Positions 9,434 through 18,669 are shown, numbered from the stretch's first letter. The stretch: 61,035 bases of DNA from Methanosarcinaceae archaeon (GCA_030611265.1 JAUWQD010000012.1:1-61035), one strand, 5' to 3'. The notes: generated from the sequence alone by a model not told the origin. Program-made: numbers and translations.

Positions 9434-11911
9434 ATGACGCTCTGGACACTCATAAATGCTGAAAAGTCAAAATATATTGTTTTGCCGATCAGGGATAAAA
9501 AGAAGAATCCTCTATTTGTTGGGGAACTTATCTTAAGAACCACATCGGCAGGTCCACGTCCCCATAAGTTCAGAGTATTTCGTGATAGTAAGGATGAGTA
9601 TCATCCACCGGAAGAGTTTGTTGATCTTTTAAGACTTTCAGAACGTATCATGGTTGTAAATGGGGGGGACAGCAGACGAACATCCGAGATTTTAGAGATG
9701 CTTAAAGGTTTTCAACTTGAGGCTAACATGGTCAATGTCTGCAGGTTTTGCTTCATAAAGCGAAAATTCAATTTTGTGAACAAAAAGTCAATAAAATACC
9801 ATCGGGAATTGATATGTGAAGAATGTGCAAAAGAGGAACTCATGCGCGCACTTCGAAATTCCCAGACGAATTATGGTGACGAAGCAGTCGCACACATGGA
9901 AGAACTGATGCTGCGGTCAAAAGACCTTGACCGCACTGTGGGAATGCTAAACCCACAAAAACTTGATTCTGATTTTACCCGTTTTGACACGGTCAAAGCA
10001 AATCCCATTAAGAGTACAGCGAAAATCGCCGACCTTCCGATAAGAAATAAATTCAAGTCCATTCTACTGGAAAAGTCAGATTATCTTCTGCCTGTACAGT
10101 CGCTCTCGGTTGAAAAAGGGCTGCTTGATGGAAAACCCCAACTTGTTACTTCTGTGACCGCAACCGGTAAGACACTCATTGGTGAGATGGCAGGAATTGA
10201 GAATATCCTGCGCAGTAAGGGGAAAATGCTGTATCTTGTTCCTCTGGTGGCTTTGGCAAACCAGAAGTATGATCAGTTCACAAAACGATATGGCAAGATC
10301 GGGTTAAAGACATCCATACGTGTTGGAAGTGCCCGGATCAAGACCAAAAAAACGGCATCCATGAACAGGACACTTGATTCTGACATCATTATAGGCACCT
10401 ACGAAGGACTGGATTATATTCTGCGTACAAGCAATGCTGACATGCTTGGTCAGGTTGGTACGGTTGTCATTGATGAGGTGCACATGCTCGAAGACCCTGA
10501 GCGGGGGCACAGGGTGGATGGTCTTATCGGACGTTTGAGGTATATTGCATCTGATGCCCAGTTCATCTATCTTTCTGCAACAGTGGCAAAACCGAAAGTG
10601 CTTGCCAAAAAACTTGATGCCACCCTTGTTGAATATGAATACCGACCGGTTCCGATCGACCGGCATCTGATGTTCTGTCAGGAAACTGACAAGATCAGGC
10701 TTATCTCAAAACTTGCAAGGGACGAGTATAATAAAACATCGTCAAAAGGGCACAGGGGCCAGACAATCGTTTTTACCAATTCCAGACGCAACTGCCACCG
10801 CATATCAGAATCGATTTCTATGCCATCAGCACCATACCATGCCGGTCTTACTCAGCATGAACGAAAATCTGTTGAGAGGAGATTTGAATCCGGCAAATTG
10901 CCGGTTGTTGTGACAACTGCCGCGCTTGCGGCAGGTGTTGATTTTCCTTCTTCTCAGGTAATATTCGAATCTCTTGCAATGGGAATTTCATGGCTATCGA
11001 TGCAGGAGTTTTTGCAGATGTTGGGGCGTGCAGGGCGACCTGATTATCATGATTTAGGTGTTGCTGTGTTGCTGGCTGTTGCGAACAAGAAATACACATC
11101 CGATCAGGCAGAATCCGAGGATGTGGTTGCCGTTAACCTGTTGAAAGGCAGGATGGTGCACACTGAGATCAAGTACGGCGAGGATGAGCAGATGGAGGAG
11201 ATACTGGCATCGGCTGCGGTTACGTCTTCGAGGAAGGACCTTGAGATGATTCACAGGTTGATGCTTGGTGATTTTGCAATGGATGCGCTGTTTTCACGGT
11301 TGAAGAAGTATAAGTTGATCAGGCAAAATGGTGATGACATTTCACTCACACGTTTTGGCAGCATCGCAGCAAGGCATTTTTTGTCTGTATCAAAGGCGTT
11401 TTTGATACGGAGTGCGGTTTTGGCAGATAATGATCCGTTGGATATTGTGACAAATCTTGAGTTTTTTGATGCCGCATATTTCAAATATGCTCCGCAGATT
11501 TCGGTTGCTTTGAATATCAATATGCCGTCAAGGGTGTTTCAGGGTGCTTCGATCGATATTCTTTTTGAGGGTGAGAATATCTCTAAACTTGACATGAGGC
11601 TTCAGGACCAGTTATTCGATTTTGCGTCCGAGTTTTTGGCATGCTCGTGCAGGGATTCGCCATATTGCGGCTGTCCGGAGCGCAAGTTCTCTGCAAAGGT
11701 TATCAAGCTCAGGGCTGATGGGTATGATCCTGTCGGGATTGTGAGGAAACTGGAAGACCTGTACGGAATTACGGCATACGGTGGTGATGTTTTGGGTTAT
11801 CTGGATGGTGTTATCCGAAACCTTGATGCGGTGGAGATGATTGCAAAGGCTTATTCTAAAAGGGATATCGCTAAGGAAGCTAAACGGTTGAAAAGGGCAG
11901 TTGAGGGTTGA
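9434..11911 (+). CDS. DEAD/DEAH-box (Ski2/Hel308-like) helicase with zinc-finger N-terminus
   Basis: 825-residue superfamily 2 helicase of the archaeal DUF5814-containing type. The N-terminal 200 residues carry two Cys pairs (CRFC near 107, CEEC near 131), a probable zinc ribbon. The helicase core follows: motif I TATGKT near 239, motif II DEVH near 347, motif III LSATVA near 380, motif IV FTNSRR near 450, and motif VI LGRAGRP near 532. A second Cys cluster (CSCRDSPYCGC) lies near residue 738, before a helical C-terminus. Substrate unknown; DNA repair or RNA remodelling are both possible. It has its own promoter and a divergent neighbour. Confidence 0.82.
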   Translation: MTLWTLINAEKSKYIVLPIRDKKKNPLFVGELILRTTSAGPRPHKFRVFRDSKDEYHPPEEFVDLLRLSERIMVVNGGDSRRTSEILEMLKGFQLEANMVNVCRFCFIKRKFNFVNKKSIKYHRELICEECAKEELMRALRNSQTNYGDEAVAHMEELMLRSKDLDRTVGMLNPQKLDSDFTRFDTVKANPIKSTAKIADLPIRNKFKSILLEKSDYLLPVQSLSVEKGLLDGKPQLVTSVTATGKTLIGEMAGIENILRSKGKMLYLVPLVALANQKYDQFTKRYGKIGLKTSIRVGSARIKTKKTASMNRTLDSDIIIGTYEGLDYILRTSNADMLGQVGTVVIDEVHMLEDPERGHRVDGLIGRLRYIASDAQFIYLSATVAKPKVLAKKLDATLVEYEYRPVPIDRHLMFCQETDKIRLISKLARDEYNKTSSKGHRGQTIVFTNSRRNCHRISESISMPSAPYHAGLTQHERKSVERRFESGKLPVVVTTAALAAGVDFPSSQVIFESLAMGISWLSMQEFLQMLGRAGRPDYHDLGVAVLLAVANKKYTSDQAESEDVVAVNLLKGRMVHTEIKYGEDEQMEEILASAAVTSSRKDLEMIHRLMLGDFAMDALFSRLKKYKLIRQNGDDISLTRFGSIAARHFLSVSKAFLIRSAVLADNDPLDIVTNLEFFDAAYFKYAPQISVALNINMPSRVFQGASIDILFEGENISKLDMRLQDQLFDFASEFLACSCRDSPYCGCPERKFSAKVIKLRADGYDPVGIVRKLEDLYGITAYGGDVLGYLDGVIRNLDAVEMIAKAYSKRDIAKEAKRLKRAVEG

Positions 11912-12053
11912 TGGAATGATATCATTCTGTGCGGATTGTGTTACCTTCATCAAAACATATTAAAGGGATGTGGTTAAACTACAAGTGAATCAGGAGTCTG
12001 GAACATCTTTACTATTAATTACAAGTAACGGATAAGTTATAGGATATATTTAC

Positions 12054-12425
12054 ATGGCTGAAAATGATGATAAGTTAAGAGAAAGTAGAAAGGTTAAGAT
12101 CGAGTTCTATAGACCGGATGATTTCAAACAGGTTTATTCAATAGGTGCTATAGGTGGACACAGCCCGTATGATTTCAGGATTGGATTCTATAATGATTCC
12201 CCACGTGCATTTGGTGAACAACTGGATTCACATGTCATTGAGAGGCGGGTGGAGACTGAAGTGATATTGACGCCTCTTGCTGCACTTGAACTTTCACGCT
12301 GGTTAAATCAGCATATTCTGGATTATGAGAATATGTTCGGTCCGATCAGTAAGATGCAACCGGCTGCTGAGAAGCCAAAAGCCAAATCTTCAAAGGATAG
12401 TTCTGAGATACAGGGCTATATATAA
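12054..12425 (+). CDS. DUF3467 protein
   Basis: 123-residue small cytoplasmic protein of the DUF3467 family. Typical features are a beta-rich core (YSIGAIGGHSPYDFRIGFYN) and the helix TPLAALELSRWLNQHI near residue 80. The C-terminus is a short Lys/Ser-rich tail. No biochemical function is known. It stands alone between the helicase and the LSm gene. Confidence 0.7.
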   Translation: MAENDDKLRESRKVKIEFYRPDDFKQVYSIGAIGGHSPYDFRIGFYNDSPRAFGEQLDSHVIERRVETEVILTPLAALELSRWLNQHILDYENMFGPISKMQPAAEKPKAKSSKDSSEIQGYI

Positions 12426-12569
12426 GGTAAGGACAGGTTAATTGGTAAGTCTGCGCCCATTAAATCGCTAACCATAAATATGATATTGTGCATTTAAAAT
12501 CCCTTGGTATCGAATTATTATCGTTTTACTGATGTTTAACAATTTACAATTTAATGTGAGGATATAATT

Positions 12570-12794
12570 TTGTTCCCTAATAAAAAAGTTCAAAAAGCGA
12601 TTGGTTCAAAGGTTCAGGTGGAGATGAAAGGAGACCATCATATTCTTGAAGGTACTCTTCAGAGCGTGGATGATTATCTCAACCTTCATCTTGTGGATGC
12701 TGTCGAGATCGTAGATGGTGAGAAGCTTCGCTCTCTTGGCTCTGTGGTTTTGCGTGGAAACAACATTATTCTCATAATCCCTGTAGAAAATTGA
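12570..12794 (+). CDS. LSm (Sm-like) RNA-binding protein
   Basis: 74-residue archaeal Sm-like protein, expected to form a heptameric ring that binds U-rich RNA. Sm1 covers about residues 10-45 (the DDYLNLHL stretch is characteristic). Sm2 ends with GSVVLRGNNIILI near residues 56-68, where RGNN is the RNA-contact signature. The length is normal. The start is a TTG preceded by GAGGAT at 8 nt; no ATG is available. The winged-helix gene follows 27 nt downstream, so the two are likely cotranscribed. Confidence 0.9.
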   Translation: MFPNKKVQKAIGSKVQVEMKGDHHILEGTLQSVDDYLNLHLVDAVEIVDGEKLRSLGSVVLRGNNIILIIPVEN

Positions 12795-12821
12795 TATTTT
12801 TAATGCTGTGGAAATATTATC

Positions 12822-13163
12822 ATGGATCTGGATGAATTAACGTTAGACACGATTCGCAAGCATAAAGACGGTGTTTTCCAGAGTGAACTCTGGAAGGAGA
12901 TGGACATCGATAGCCGGAAATGCTCAAGGATTGTGACAAAACTTGTAAAAGGTGAACTTGTTGTACGTGAGTCTGCTGTTTCGAATGGTGCAAGAACGTA
13001 CCTGCTAAGGGTGGCAGAAGATGCAAAGCCATCTTATGATGAACTTCTGGCAGGGGAGATGTTCTCTCCATGTGCAGGATGCAGGGATGCGTGCCAGCCT
13101 GAATACTGCGGTAAACTTGGTGATTGGGTCTTGCATTTAGTTAATCTTGACAATCAATCTTGA
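12822..13163 (+). CDS. Winged-helix regulator with C-terminal four-Cys cluster
   Basis: 113-residue protein. Residues 1-65 form a winged helix-turn-helix (DIDSRKCSRIVTKLVKGELV is the recognition region, followed by the beta-wing). The C-terminal part has CAGCRDACQPEYC (C-x2-C-x3-C-x4-C, near residues 84-96), which could hold zinc or an Fe-S cluster. A metal- or redox-responsive transcription factor is a reasonable inference, but targets are unknown. It lies just downstream of the LSm gene and upstream of tRNA-Glu. Confidence 0.7.
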   Translation: MDLDELTLDTIRKHKDGVFQSELWKEMDIDSRKCSRIVTKLVKGELVVRESAVSNGARTYLLRVAEDAKPSYDELLAGEMFSPCAGCRDACQPEYCGKLGDWVLHLVNLDNQS

Positions 13164-13228
13164 CATCAGGCGAAAGTTTAATAATGGTGTGTGACTTATT
13201 GGGGTCGCTTCACTGCGATATTCATTGT

Positions 13229-13303
13229 GCTCCGGTAGTGTAGTCCGGCCAATCATTCTGGCCTTTCGAGCCAGTGACTCGGGTTCGAATCCCGGCCGGA
13301 GCA
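13229..13303 (+). tRNA. tRNA-Glu (anticodon TTC)
   Basis: A 75-nt cloverleaf. The acceptor stem is GCTCCGG/CCGGAGC (13229-13235 and 13296-13302) with discriminator A at 13303. The anticodon stem CTGGC/GCCAG encloses the loop CTTTCGA with TTC at 13265-13267. The T arm is CGGGTTCGAATCCCG. CCA is not encoded. No intron. A T-rich stretch (13310-13330) follows as a probable terminator. Confidence 0.95.
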
Positions 13304-13331
13304 CTTCGCCTTCCTTTTTCTCTTTTTTTCT

Positions 13332-13511
13332 AAAATCAACATTTCGCTGACGCACTCTGCATAATTCCCTTAATTGATATAGTTTCAAATTATCAATTGC
13401 AGTTGCTACGGGTGGTTCATGATAATGCAGCATATCAGCAATGATGGCTGAATCTATCAAATCTGTCTTGGTCTTGCGAATCTCCATTTTTCGATATAAT
13501 TTGGTGTTCAG
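13332..13511 (-). pseudogene. IS110-family transposase N-terminal fragment
   Basis: The reading frame encodes RKTKTDLIDSAIIADML followed by LYQLRELCRVRQRNV, typical of the RuvC-like N-terminal domain of IS110 transposases (the D in TDLIDS is a catalytic-type acidic residue). It runs straight into unrelated sequence, and no C-terminal domain follows. It lies immediately downstream of tRNA-Glu. The rest of 13304-13654 shows nothing else convincing except AT-rich leader sequence of nth. Confidence 0.7.
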
Positions 13512-13654
13512 ATATATGGCGTCATTCTGTGGTTGGCAGATTCAATCATATTAAGCCATGTTCCAACATTAACTTTATCTTATCCTGTGGACTGGTTTCA
13601 TTCACATAATAAGATATATAGGAGCAGGAGCAAAGTAATATCACAAAAAGGAAA

Positions 13655-14344
13655 GTGTGTAACATATTGGTAAATAATTCAAAGAACACAACAAAAGGTA
13701 TTGGAAACAATATCCACAACTTCAACCGCATCTGGACATTGCTTCAGGCTGAATACCCCGATGCTGCGCCGGAACTGCATTTTAATGATCCATTGCAACT
13801 TCTGGTTGCTACCATACTCTCGGCGCAGTGCACTGATGCGCAGGTCAACAAGGTGACAGATGTCCTGTTCAAAAAATACAAAAGTGTTGAGGATTTTGCA
13901 AATGCGGATATTCGTGAACTTGAAAAGGATATATATTCCACAGGTTTTTACAGGAACAAAGCAAAGAACATCAAGAAAAGTGCCCAGATCATCATCTCTG
14001 ATTTTGATTCACGAATTCCGAACACAATGGAACATGTCCTTACACTTCCCGGAGTTGCCAGGAAGACCGCAAACATCGTTCTGGCAAGGGGACACGGCAT
14101 TGTTGAGGGGATCGCTGTTGATACTCATGTGAAGAGGTTGTCCAACAGGCTCGGTTTTACTGAGAACACTGATCCTGTGAAGATAGAAAGAGATTTAATG
14201 GATATTGCCAGAAAGGAAGATTGGGAAGCCCTGTCCATGACGTTGATACTTCACGGTCGCAGGGTCTGTGTGGCACGAAAACCGAAATGTGGGGCATGTG
14301 TCGTGAGTGCATTGTGCCCGTCAAGGCATGACTATGAACAATAG
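13655..14344 (+). CDS. nth: Endonuclease III
   Basis: 229-residue base-excision repair DNA glycosylase/AP lyase that removes oxidised pyrimidines. The helix-hairpin-helix reads LPGVARKTANIVL near residue 132, with the catalytic Lys in RKTAN. The catalytic Asp is in VDTHVKRLSNRLG near 152. The C-terminal 4Fe-4S loop is C-x6-C-x2-C-x5-C (CVARKPKCGACVVSALC). The GTG start at 13655 is very close to GGAAA; an in-frame TTG at 13667 is an alternative. It overlaps the channel gene by about 17 nt. Confidence 0.92.
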   Translation: MCNILVNNSKNTTKGIGNNIHNFNRIWTLLQAEYPDAAPELHFNDPLQLLVATILSAQCTDAQVNKVTDVLFKKYKSVEDFANADIRELEKDIYSTGFYRNKAKNIKKSAQIIISDFDSRIPNTMEHVLTLPGVARKTANIVLARGHGIVEGIAVDTHVKRLSNRLGFTENTDPVKIERDLMDIARKEDWEALSMTLILHGRRVCVARKPKCGACVVSALCPSRHDYEQ

Positions 14345-15209
14345 GCAATATGGGGATACATCGAAAGACGATACATTCGGGTCCGAATCTGGTAACAGCT
14401 TGAGAAAACGGATATATATAATATTATTTGAATCCGATACGCCTGCCGGTAAATTTTTCGATGAGGCATTGATCGTCACTATCATGTTGAGCGTCATTGT
14501 TGTGATGCTTGATAGTGTCAGTGCTGTAAATGCATCCCATGGCGACCTGCTCCATTCGCTTGAATGGATGTTCACGATCCTGTTTACGATCGAATATTTC
14601 CTGCGCCTGATCTCTATCGGGCGCCCGGTCAGGTACGCCACCAGTTTCTTTGGGATCGTTGACCTTCTGGCGATCATACCGACCTATCTCAGCCTTTTTT
14701 TCCCCGGAAGTCAGTACTTTATAGTTATCAGGGTTCTGAGGCTGCTTCGTGTATTCCGTGTCCTCAAACTCGTCCAGTATATCAGTGAAGCGGACCTGTT
14801 GATAAGGGCTCTGCGTGCCAGCCAACAGAAGATCACATTGTTCCTGTTCGCTGTTTTGAATCTGGTTATCATACTGGGTTCTGCCATGTATGTGATCGAG
14901 GGGGCAGAGCACGGGTTTACCAGCATCCCACTAAGTATCTATTGGGCTGTGATCACGCTTACGACTGTTGGCTATGGAGATATAGTTCCACAAACGCCTA
15001 TCGGGCAGGGGCTGGCTATGTGTATCATGATTATTGGATATGGAATCATAGCAGTGCCGACAGGTATTGTCACTGCCGAGATAGCTTACGCTTCAAAGGT
15101 AGAGTCGACAGGCAGTTCATGCAGTATAACCCGGGTATGTCATGAGTGTAGTGCGGAAGGGCATGATGTGGATGCGGAGTTCTGCAAGATATGTGGAGCG
15201 GAATTGTGA
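14328..15209 (+). CDS. Voltage-gated-type potassium channel with C-terminal zinc ribbon
   Basis: About 293 residues. Six membrane segments lie between about residues 35 and 245. S4 carries regular arginines (VIRVLRLLRVFRVLKL) like a voltage sensor. The pore has the selectivity filter TTVGYGD near residue 211. The C-terminus is unusual: CHECSAEG..DAEFCKICGAEL forms two CxxC knuckles, a cytoplasmic zinc ribbon where many relatives have RCK or cyclic-nucleotide domains. I start at the ATG at 14328, overlapping the end of nth. dinB follows 3 nt after the stop. Confidence 0.85.
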   Translation: MTMNNRQYGDTSKDDTFGSESGNSLRKRIYIILFESDTPAGKFFDEALIVTIMLSVIVVMLDSVSAVNASHGDLLHSLEWMFTILFTIEYFLRLISIGRPVRYATSFFGIVDLLAIIPTYLSLFFPGSQYFIVIRVLRLLRVFRVLKLVQYISEADLLIRALRASQQKITLFLFAVLNLVIILGSAMYVIEGAEHGFTSIPLSIYWAVITLTTVGYGDIVPQTPIGQGLAMCIMIIGYGIIAVPTGIVTAEIAYASKVESTGSSCSITRVCHECSAEGHDVDAEFCKICGAEL

Positions 15210-15212
15210 ACA

Positions 15213-16319
15213 ATGACACGTGCGATCATACATGCGGATATGGATTATTTCTATGCTGCAATAGAAGAGCGTGAAGACCCTTCTTTGAGTGGAAAAGCGG
15301 TTGTGGTGTGCATGTACTCGGGTCGGGGAGGGGGCAGTGGGTCTGTCAGCACATGCAATTATCCGGCGCGGGATGCCGGCATATACTCGGGCATGCCGTG
15401 TTCTCATGCAAAAAGTGTATATCCCGATGCTGTTTTTCTTCCTGTTCGCAAGGAATTCTATACATCGGTTTCTGAAAGGGTCATGGACATACTGCGCCGG
15501 TATGCCGATACCGCTCCTGATGGTACGAAAACATTTGAGCAGGTCAGCATAGATGAAGCATTCCTTGACATCACACAGGCCACAGGTGGAGATTTTGAAC
15601 TGGCGCAAGAGATTGGCATGCGGATAAAAGAAGAGGTGAAAGAGCACGAACATATCACATGTTCGGTTGGGATCGCTCCTAACAAGCTCATTGCTAAGAT
15701 GGCATCTTCTGTCAGGAAACCGGATGGCATAACCATCATCAAGCCTGGAGATGTGGGCGATTTTCTCAAGGGTATGGAACTTACCAGTCTGTGGGGCATT
15801 GGAAAGGTGACAGGAGAAAAACTTGGGCAGATCGGAATTACGACCATTGGACAGCTCGCCGCCCACGATGTGATCGATCTTATCACAGTATTTGGAAAAA
15901 AGAAAGGTACATGGTTAAAAAAGGCGGCTGCTGGTATTGATGAATCTGTTGTAAAAGAAAAGACCGGTTCCGGCCAAATAGGCAGGATGGTGACATTGCC
16001 TCAAAACAGTAGGGATACAGAATTGATATTTCAGACCATCGATAAACTTGTGGAAGATGTGATCGACAAACTCGATTCAAGAGGGCTTTCGTACAGGCTG
16101 GTTACGGTAACTGTCATCACCTCGGATTTCAAAACACATATCAACAGCCGCACCCTGAACCATCATGTATCTGCCGAAAACATATTGAGGGATGTGGGCA
16201 GAGAGATGATAACAGCGTTTATTTTTGAAACGACACTTGATCTGAGGCGTGTTGGTGTCAGGGTGGGAGACTTGCAAAAAAGTAAAGGGCAGACCACGTT
16301 GTTTGAATATCTGGAGTAG
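15213..16319 (+). CDS. dinB: DNA polymerase IV (Y-family)
   Basis: 368-residue translesion polymerase. It opens IIHADMDYFYAAIE with the first catalytic Asp pair. The palm motif SIDEAFLDIT near residue 113 supplies the remaining acidic residues. TCSVGIAPNKLIAKMAS near 148 is the Y-family signature. Helix-hairpin-helix and little-finger domains follow, and the C-terminus ends QTTLFEYLE, resembling a PCNA-interacting peptide (QxxLFxY-type). It shares a probable operon with nth and the K+ channel (3-nt gap). Confidence 0.93.
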   Translation: MTRAIIHADMDYFYAAIEEREDPSLSGKAVVVCMYSGRGGGSGSVSTCNYPARDAGIYSGMPCSHAKSVYPDAVFLPVRKEFYTSVSERVMDILRRYADTAPDGTKTFEQVSIDEAFLDITQATGGDFELAQEIGMRIKEEVKEHEHITCSVGIAPNKLIAKMASSVRKPDGITIIKPGDVGDFLKGMELTSLWGIGKVTGEKLGQIGITTIGQLAAHDVIDLITVFGKKKGTWLKKAAAGIDESVVKEKTGSGQIGRMVTLPQNSRDTELIFQTIDKLVEDVIDKLDSRGLSYRLVTVTVITSDFKTHINSRTLNHHVSAENILRDVGREMITAFIFETTLDLRRVGVRVGDLQKSKGQTTLFEYLE

Positions 16320-16969
16320 GTGATAATATTATTTTGCATGAGGTGAATTTTCAGATATTTTAAAACCCGCATCGGGTTCATTTATTATTTATTATATAAT
16401 TAATTACTATTATTATTAATTATATATTACTGTTTGATATTAAATTCCCCACAGCTCTAAATTTTGGGCCTTGGGACAAAATTCATTTAACGCTTCAATA
16501 AGTGAATGACTCTAACTATCCTCATGTGATTTTAATATCATTCTATGTCCCTTTCATTTTTAGATATTTATTTGATCTATCAAAATACAATAAACGTCTT
16601 CAGCATATATAATTTTTCACGAAATCTTTAATATTCATGAACAACAATATTATTGAAATAAGAAAAAAAAAGTCGGCCTTACAAATACGTTATATGGGAT
16701 AGAATTACAATGATATTTAAACCAAATTATAATCACATTTTCCATCATACTATATAAATATTAAAAATATGGGGTAATATTGTCCCAAGGCCTAAATTTT
16801 GGAAAAGTTCTTATAGGGTAAAAATAAATCACTCTTAATGATTGGCCTTTTGGTTTCAATATAATTTTGAATTTAGGAGCGAGCAATTTGGCGATGAAAA
16901 CTCCTATCAATTAGTGGAGGTTTTCTATACTTATTTTTCTCATATAATTCCGATTATGGTGGTGCTGAT
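16320..16969. other. AT-rich gap upstream of the injection-system cluster
   Basis: 650 bp without a credible gene. 16380-16432 is almost pure A+T. 16456-16483 and 16776-16803 form a long inverted repeat, listed separately. The stretch just before 16970 contains the probable leader of the 109-residue gene. Confidence 0.6.
16456..16803. mobile_element. Candidate 348-bp inverted-repeat element
   Basis: The left arm (16456-16483) and the reverse complement of the right arm (16776-16803) share GGCCTTGGGACA, with most flanking positions also matching over 28 bp. The interior is AT-rich and non-coding. No clear target duplication is seen, so a MITE is plausible but unproven. A long-range RNA hairpin is the alternative. 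Confidence 0.45.
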
Positions 16970-17299
16970 ATGATTTTATGTGAATGTGGTGAAATTGTCA
17001 AAGATGGGACATTTAAAGATTATATTAAAACTTCAGCTAATCCGTCTACTTGCACTATAGGACATCAAAAATGTGGACTGATATTTGATTTTTTTGATAA
17101 TAAAATACCCAAAAAATATTCATCTAAAAATGAATTGAAGTGTCTTGCAGTGTGCTTTGCAGAAAAAAATGATCTGGAACAAAAGAATATTGGAAAATTC
17201 GTATTGGAAGTCGATCGATTGAAATCTTCGGGGAAATTATCTGACCGCGATATATTGTTGGCAGCATATAAAAAAATGGATGATATCAAAATTATATGA
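16970..17299 (+). CDS. Hypothetical small Cys-containing protein
   Basis: 109 residues, not recognised. The N-terminus has CECG near residue 4 and C..GHQKCG near 27-35, together a possible zinc site. The rest is Lys-rich and helical, ending KMDDIKII. The coding sequence is AT-rich like the surrounding accessory DNA. GGTGGTG lies about 10 nt before the ATG. It is separated from the DUF4255 gene by 111 nt, so it may or may not belong to the injection-system operon. Confidence 0.55.
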   Translation: MILCECGEIVKDGTFKDYIKTSANPSTCTIGHQKCGLIFDFFDNKIPKKYSSKNELKCLAVCFAEKNDLEQKNIGKFVLEVDRLKSSGKLSDRDILLAAYKKMDDIKII

Positions 17300-17410
17300 C
17301 GATGGCACAAATCAGTGGGCTGATCGTGAGATTTATTCTAATTAATTCCAAGTACTATAAGTTCGTGAAATAACACGGATTTTTCTATTAAGATCGATGC
17401 AGGGACAAAC

Positions 17411-18001
17411 ATGTCGGATTATACAGCAATAGCAGATGTCAGTTATACCTTGATCGACCTTTTAAGAAATAAAATGGAAGGTCTTATTGATCCGGATTCC
17501 ATTGTTGTAGTTTCTCCGGGAGAGATAGAAGCCAACGACAACGTGCGCTTATCCCTTTTTCTGTTTCAGATTATTGAAAATGTTCACATGAAAAATCAGG
17601 AAATGCAAATAATCAATCCTACAAAACTTAAATACCCTCCCTTGATCATGGATTTGTCATATATGTTGACATCTTACACTTCCTCTAAAATTCAGGATAA
17701 AACTGAGAGAACGATGGAGGAACACAGCATATTGGGAAAAGCGGTGCAGATTCTTCATGACAACTCCATAATTACTGATCCGTTTTTGAGAGGAAGTTTG
17801 ACAGATGATGGTCAAGAGCTTCACATATCACAAAACCCTCTTAATCTGGATGATATGACAAAAATATGGAGCACTTTTCAAGATCGGCCTTTTAGACCAT
17901 CTGTCTGTTATCTGGTTTCTAACGTGCGGATCGAGTCAACAAGGGAGAAAGAGTCAAAACGTGTAATTGACCGCAAATTTGATAGTTATATGAAGGTTTG
18001 A
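17411..18001 (+). CDS. DUF4255 tail-terminator/cap protein of contractile injection system
   Basis: 196-residue protein of the DUF4255 (Pvc16/Afp16-type) family. In eCIS particles this protein caps or terminates the sheath-tube at the distal end. Characteristic stretches are IADVSYTLIDLLRN at the start, VSPGEIE near 36, VRLSLFLFQIIEN near 46, and YPPLIMDLSYMLTSY near 75. It is the first certain gene of the cluster, a usual position for the family. The next gene overlaps it by 4 nt (TTGA). Confidence 0.85.
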   Translation: MSDYTAIADVSYTLIDLLRNKMEGLIDPDSIVVVSPGEIEANDNVRLSLFLFQIIENVHMKNQEMQIINPTKLKYPPLIMDLSYMLTSYTSSKIQDKTERTMEEHSILGKAVQILHDNSIITDPFLRGSLTDDGQELHISQNPLNLDDMTKIWSTFQDRPFRPSVCYLVSNVRIESTREKESKRVIDRKFDSYMKV

Positions 18002-18624
18002 AAGTGAGTCAAATTAATGGGATCCTTGTCGGAAGTTCAACCCGAAAACTTTCTCTGGCTATAAACCTTCTCGACGATTACACATCAAGAGGAGTTGCCA
18101 ACAATTTAGATGTATTGATAAAAGGTCACAACGTAAAGCCCATCAGAAATCCAAGTGGATATTATCTCTTTTTTGATCTACCGGATGACAATTATACCGT
18201 TTTGGTAAAAGGTGGAAAATATTATTTTGATGAAGAGAAGGAGGCGGTAAGGCCGGATGATCTCGATGAGCTGAACCCGGTAATGGATATTACCCTCAAG
18301 CCTGCTCCTTCCTACAATTTTCCATCGACTGCGACCCTGGTAAGAGGGCACTTGAAGGATTCGGGTGGAAGTGGAATATCCGGGGCAGTGCTGAGGATCA
18401 AGGGATTTGATGCCAAAACCGGAACAAACGATAAAGGAGATTTTGTCATTTATCTTAGGGGACTGAAAAAAAATGATGTTGTTACTATGGATGGAAAGAT
18501 GTTTGTGAAGGTAAACGGAAAAAATCCGGTTTTTGAGATCAAGCATCCGGATCACAAAAATTTTACAAAAACAATGGAAGTGGTGGAAGGCATCACTACA
18601 TCGCTTTCAATAACTCTTCCATAA
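17998..18624 (+). CDS. eCIS-associated carboxypeptidase-regulatory-like domain protein
   Basis: 208 residues. The C-terminal half (TATLVRGHLKDSGGSGISGA onward, about residues 105-208) is an Ig-like beta-sandwich of the carboxypeptidase regulatory type. The N-terminal half (YYLFFDLPDDNYTVLVKGG) looks like a second beta domain. This gene type is often found beside DUF4255 in eCIS loci; a structural or adaptor role is inferred. The start is TTG overlapping the previous stop, with GTG at 18004 as alternative. The membrane protein at 33813 carries a related N-terminal domain. Confidence 0.7.
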   Translation: MKVSQINGILVGSSTRKLSLAINLLDDYTSRGVANNLDVLIKGHNVKPIRNPSGYYLFFDLPDDNYTVLVKGGKYYFDEEKEAVRPDDLDELNPVMDITLKPAPSYNFPSTATLVRGHLKDSGGSGISGAVLRIKGFDAKTGTNDKGDFVIYLRGLKKNDVVTMDGKMFVKVNGKNPVFEIKHPDHKNFTKTMEVVEGITTSLSITLP

Positions 18625-18669
18625 TAATCATCAATGGAATTAATTTATATAAACAAATGAGGTGAATAA

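Noticed and set aside
13229-13511. tRNA-Glu as an integration attachment site
   Set aside because: Only an IS110 fragment follows, and no duplicate of the tRNA 3' end was found in the window.
13546-13731. 61-codon minus frame upstream of nth
   Set aside because: It overlaps the nth promoter and start and is only a hydrophobic AT-rich frame.
14424-14912. 162-codon minus frame opposite the K+ channel
   Set aside because: Composition reflects the antisense of hydrophobic codons; the + strand protein has a clear selectivity filter and voltage sensor.
15117-15866. 249-codon minus frame opposite dinB
   Set aside because: The + strand DinB is unambiguous, and the antisense protein has no recognisable domain.
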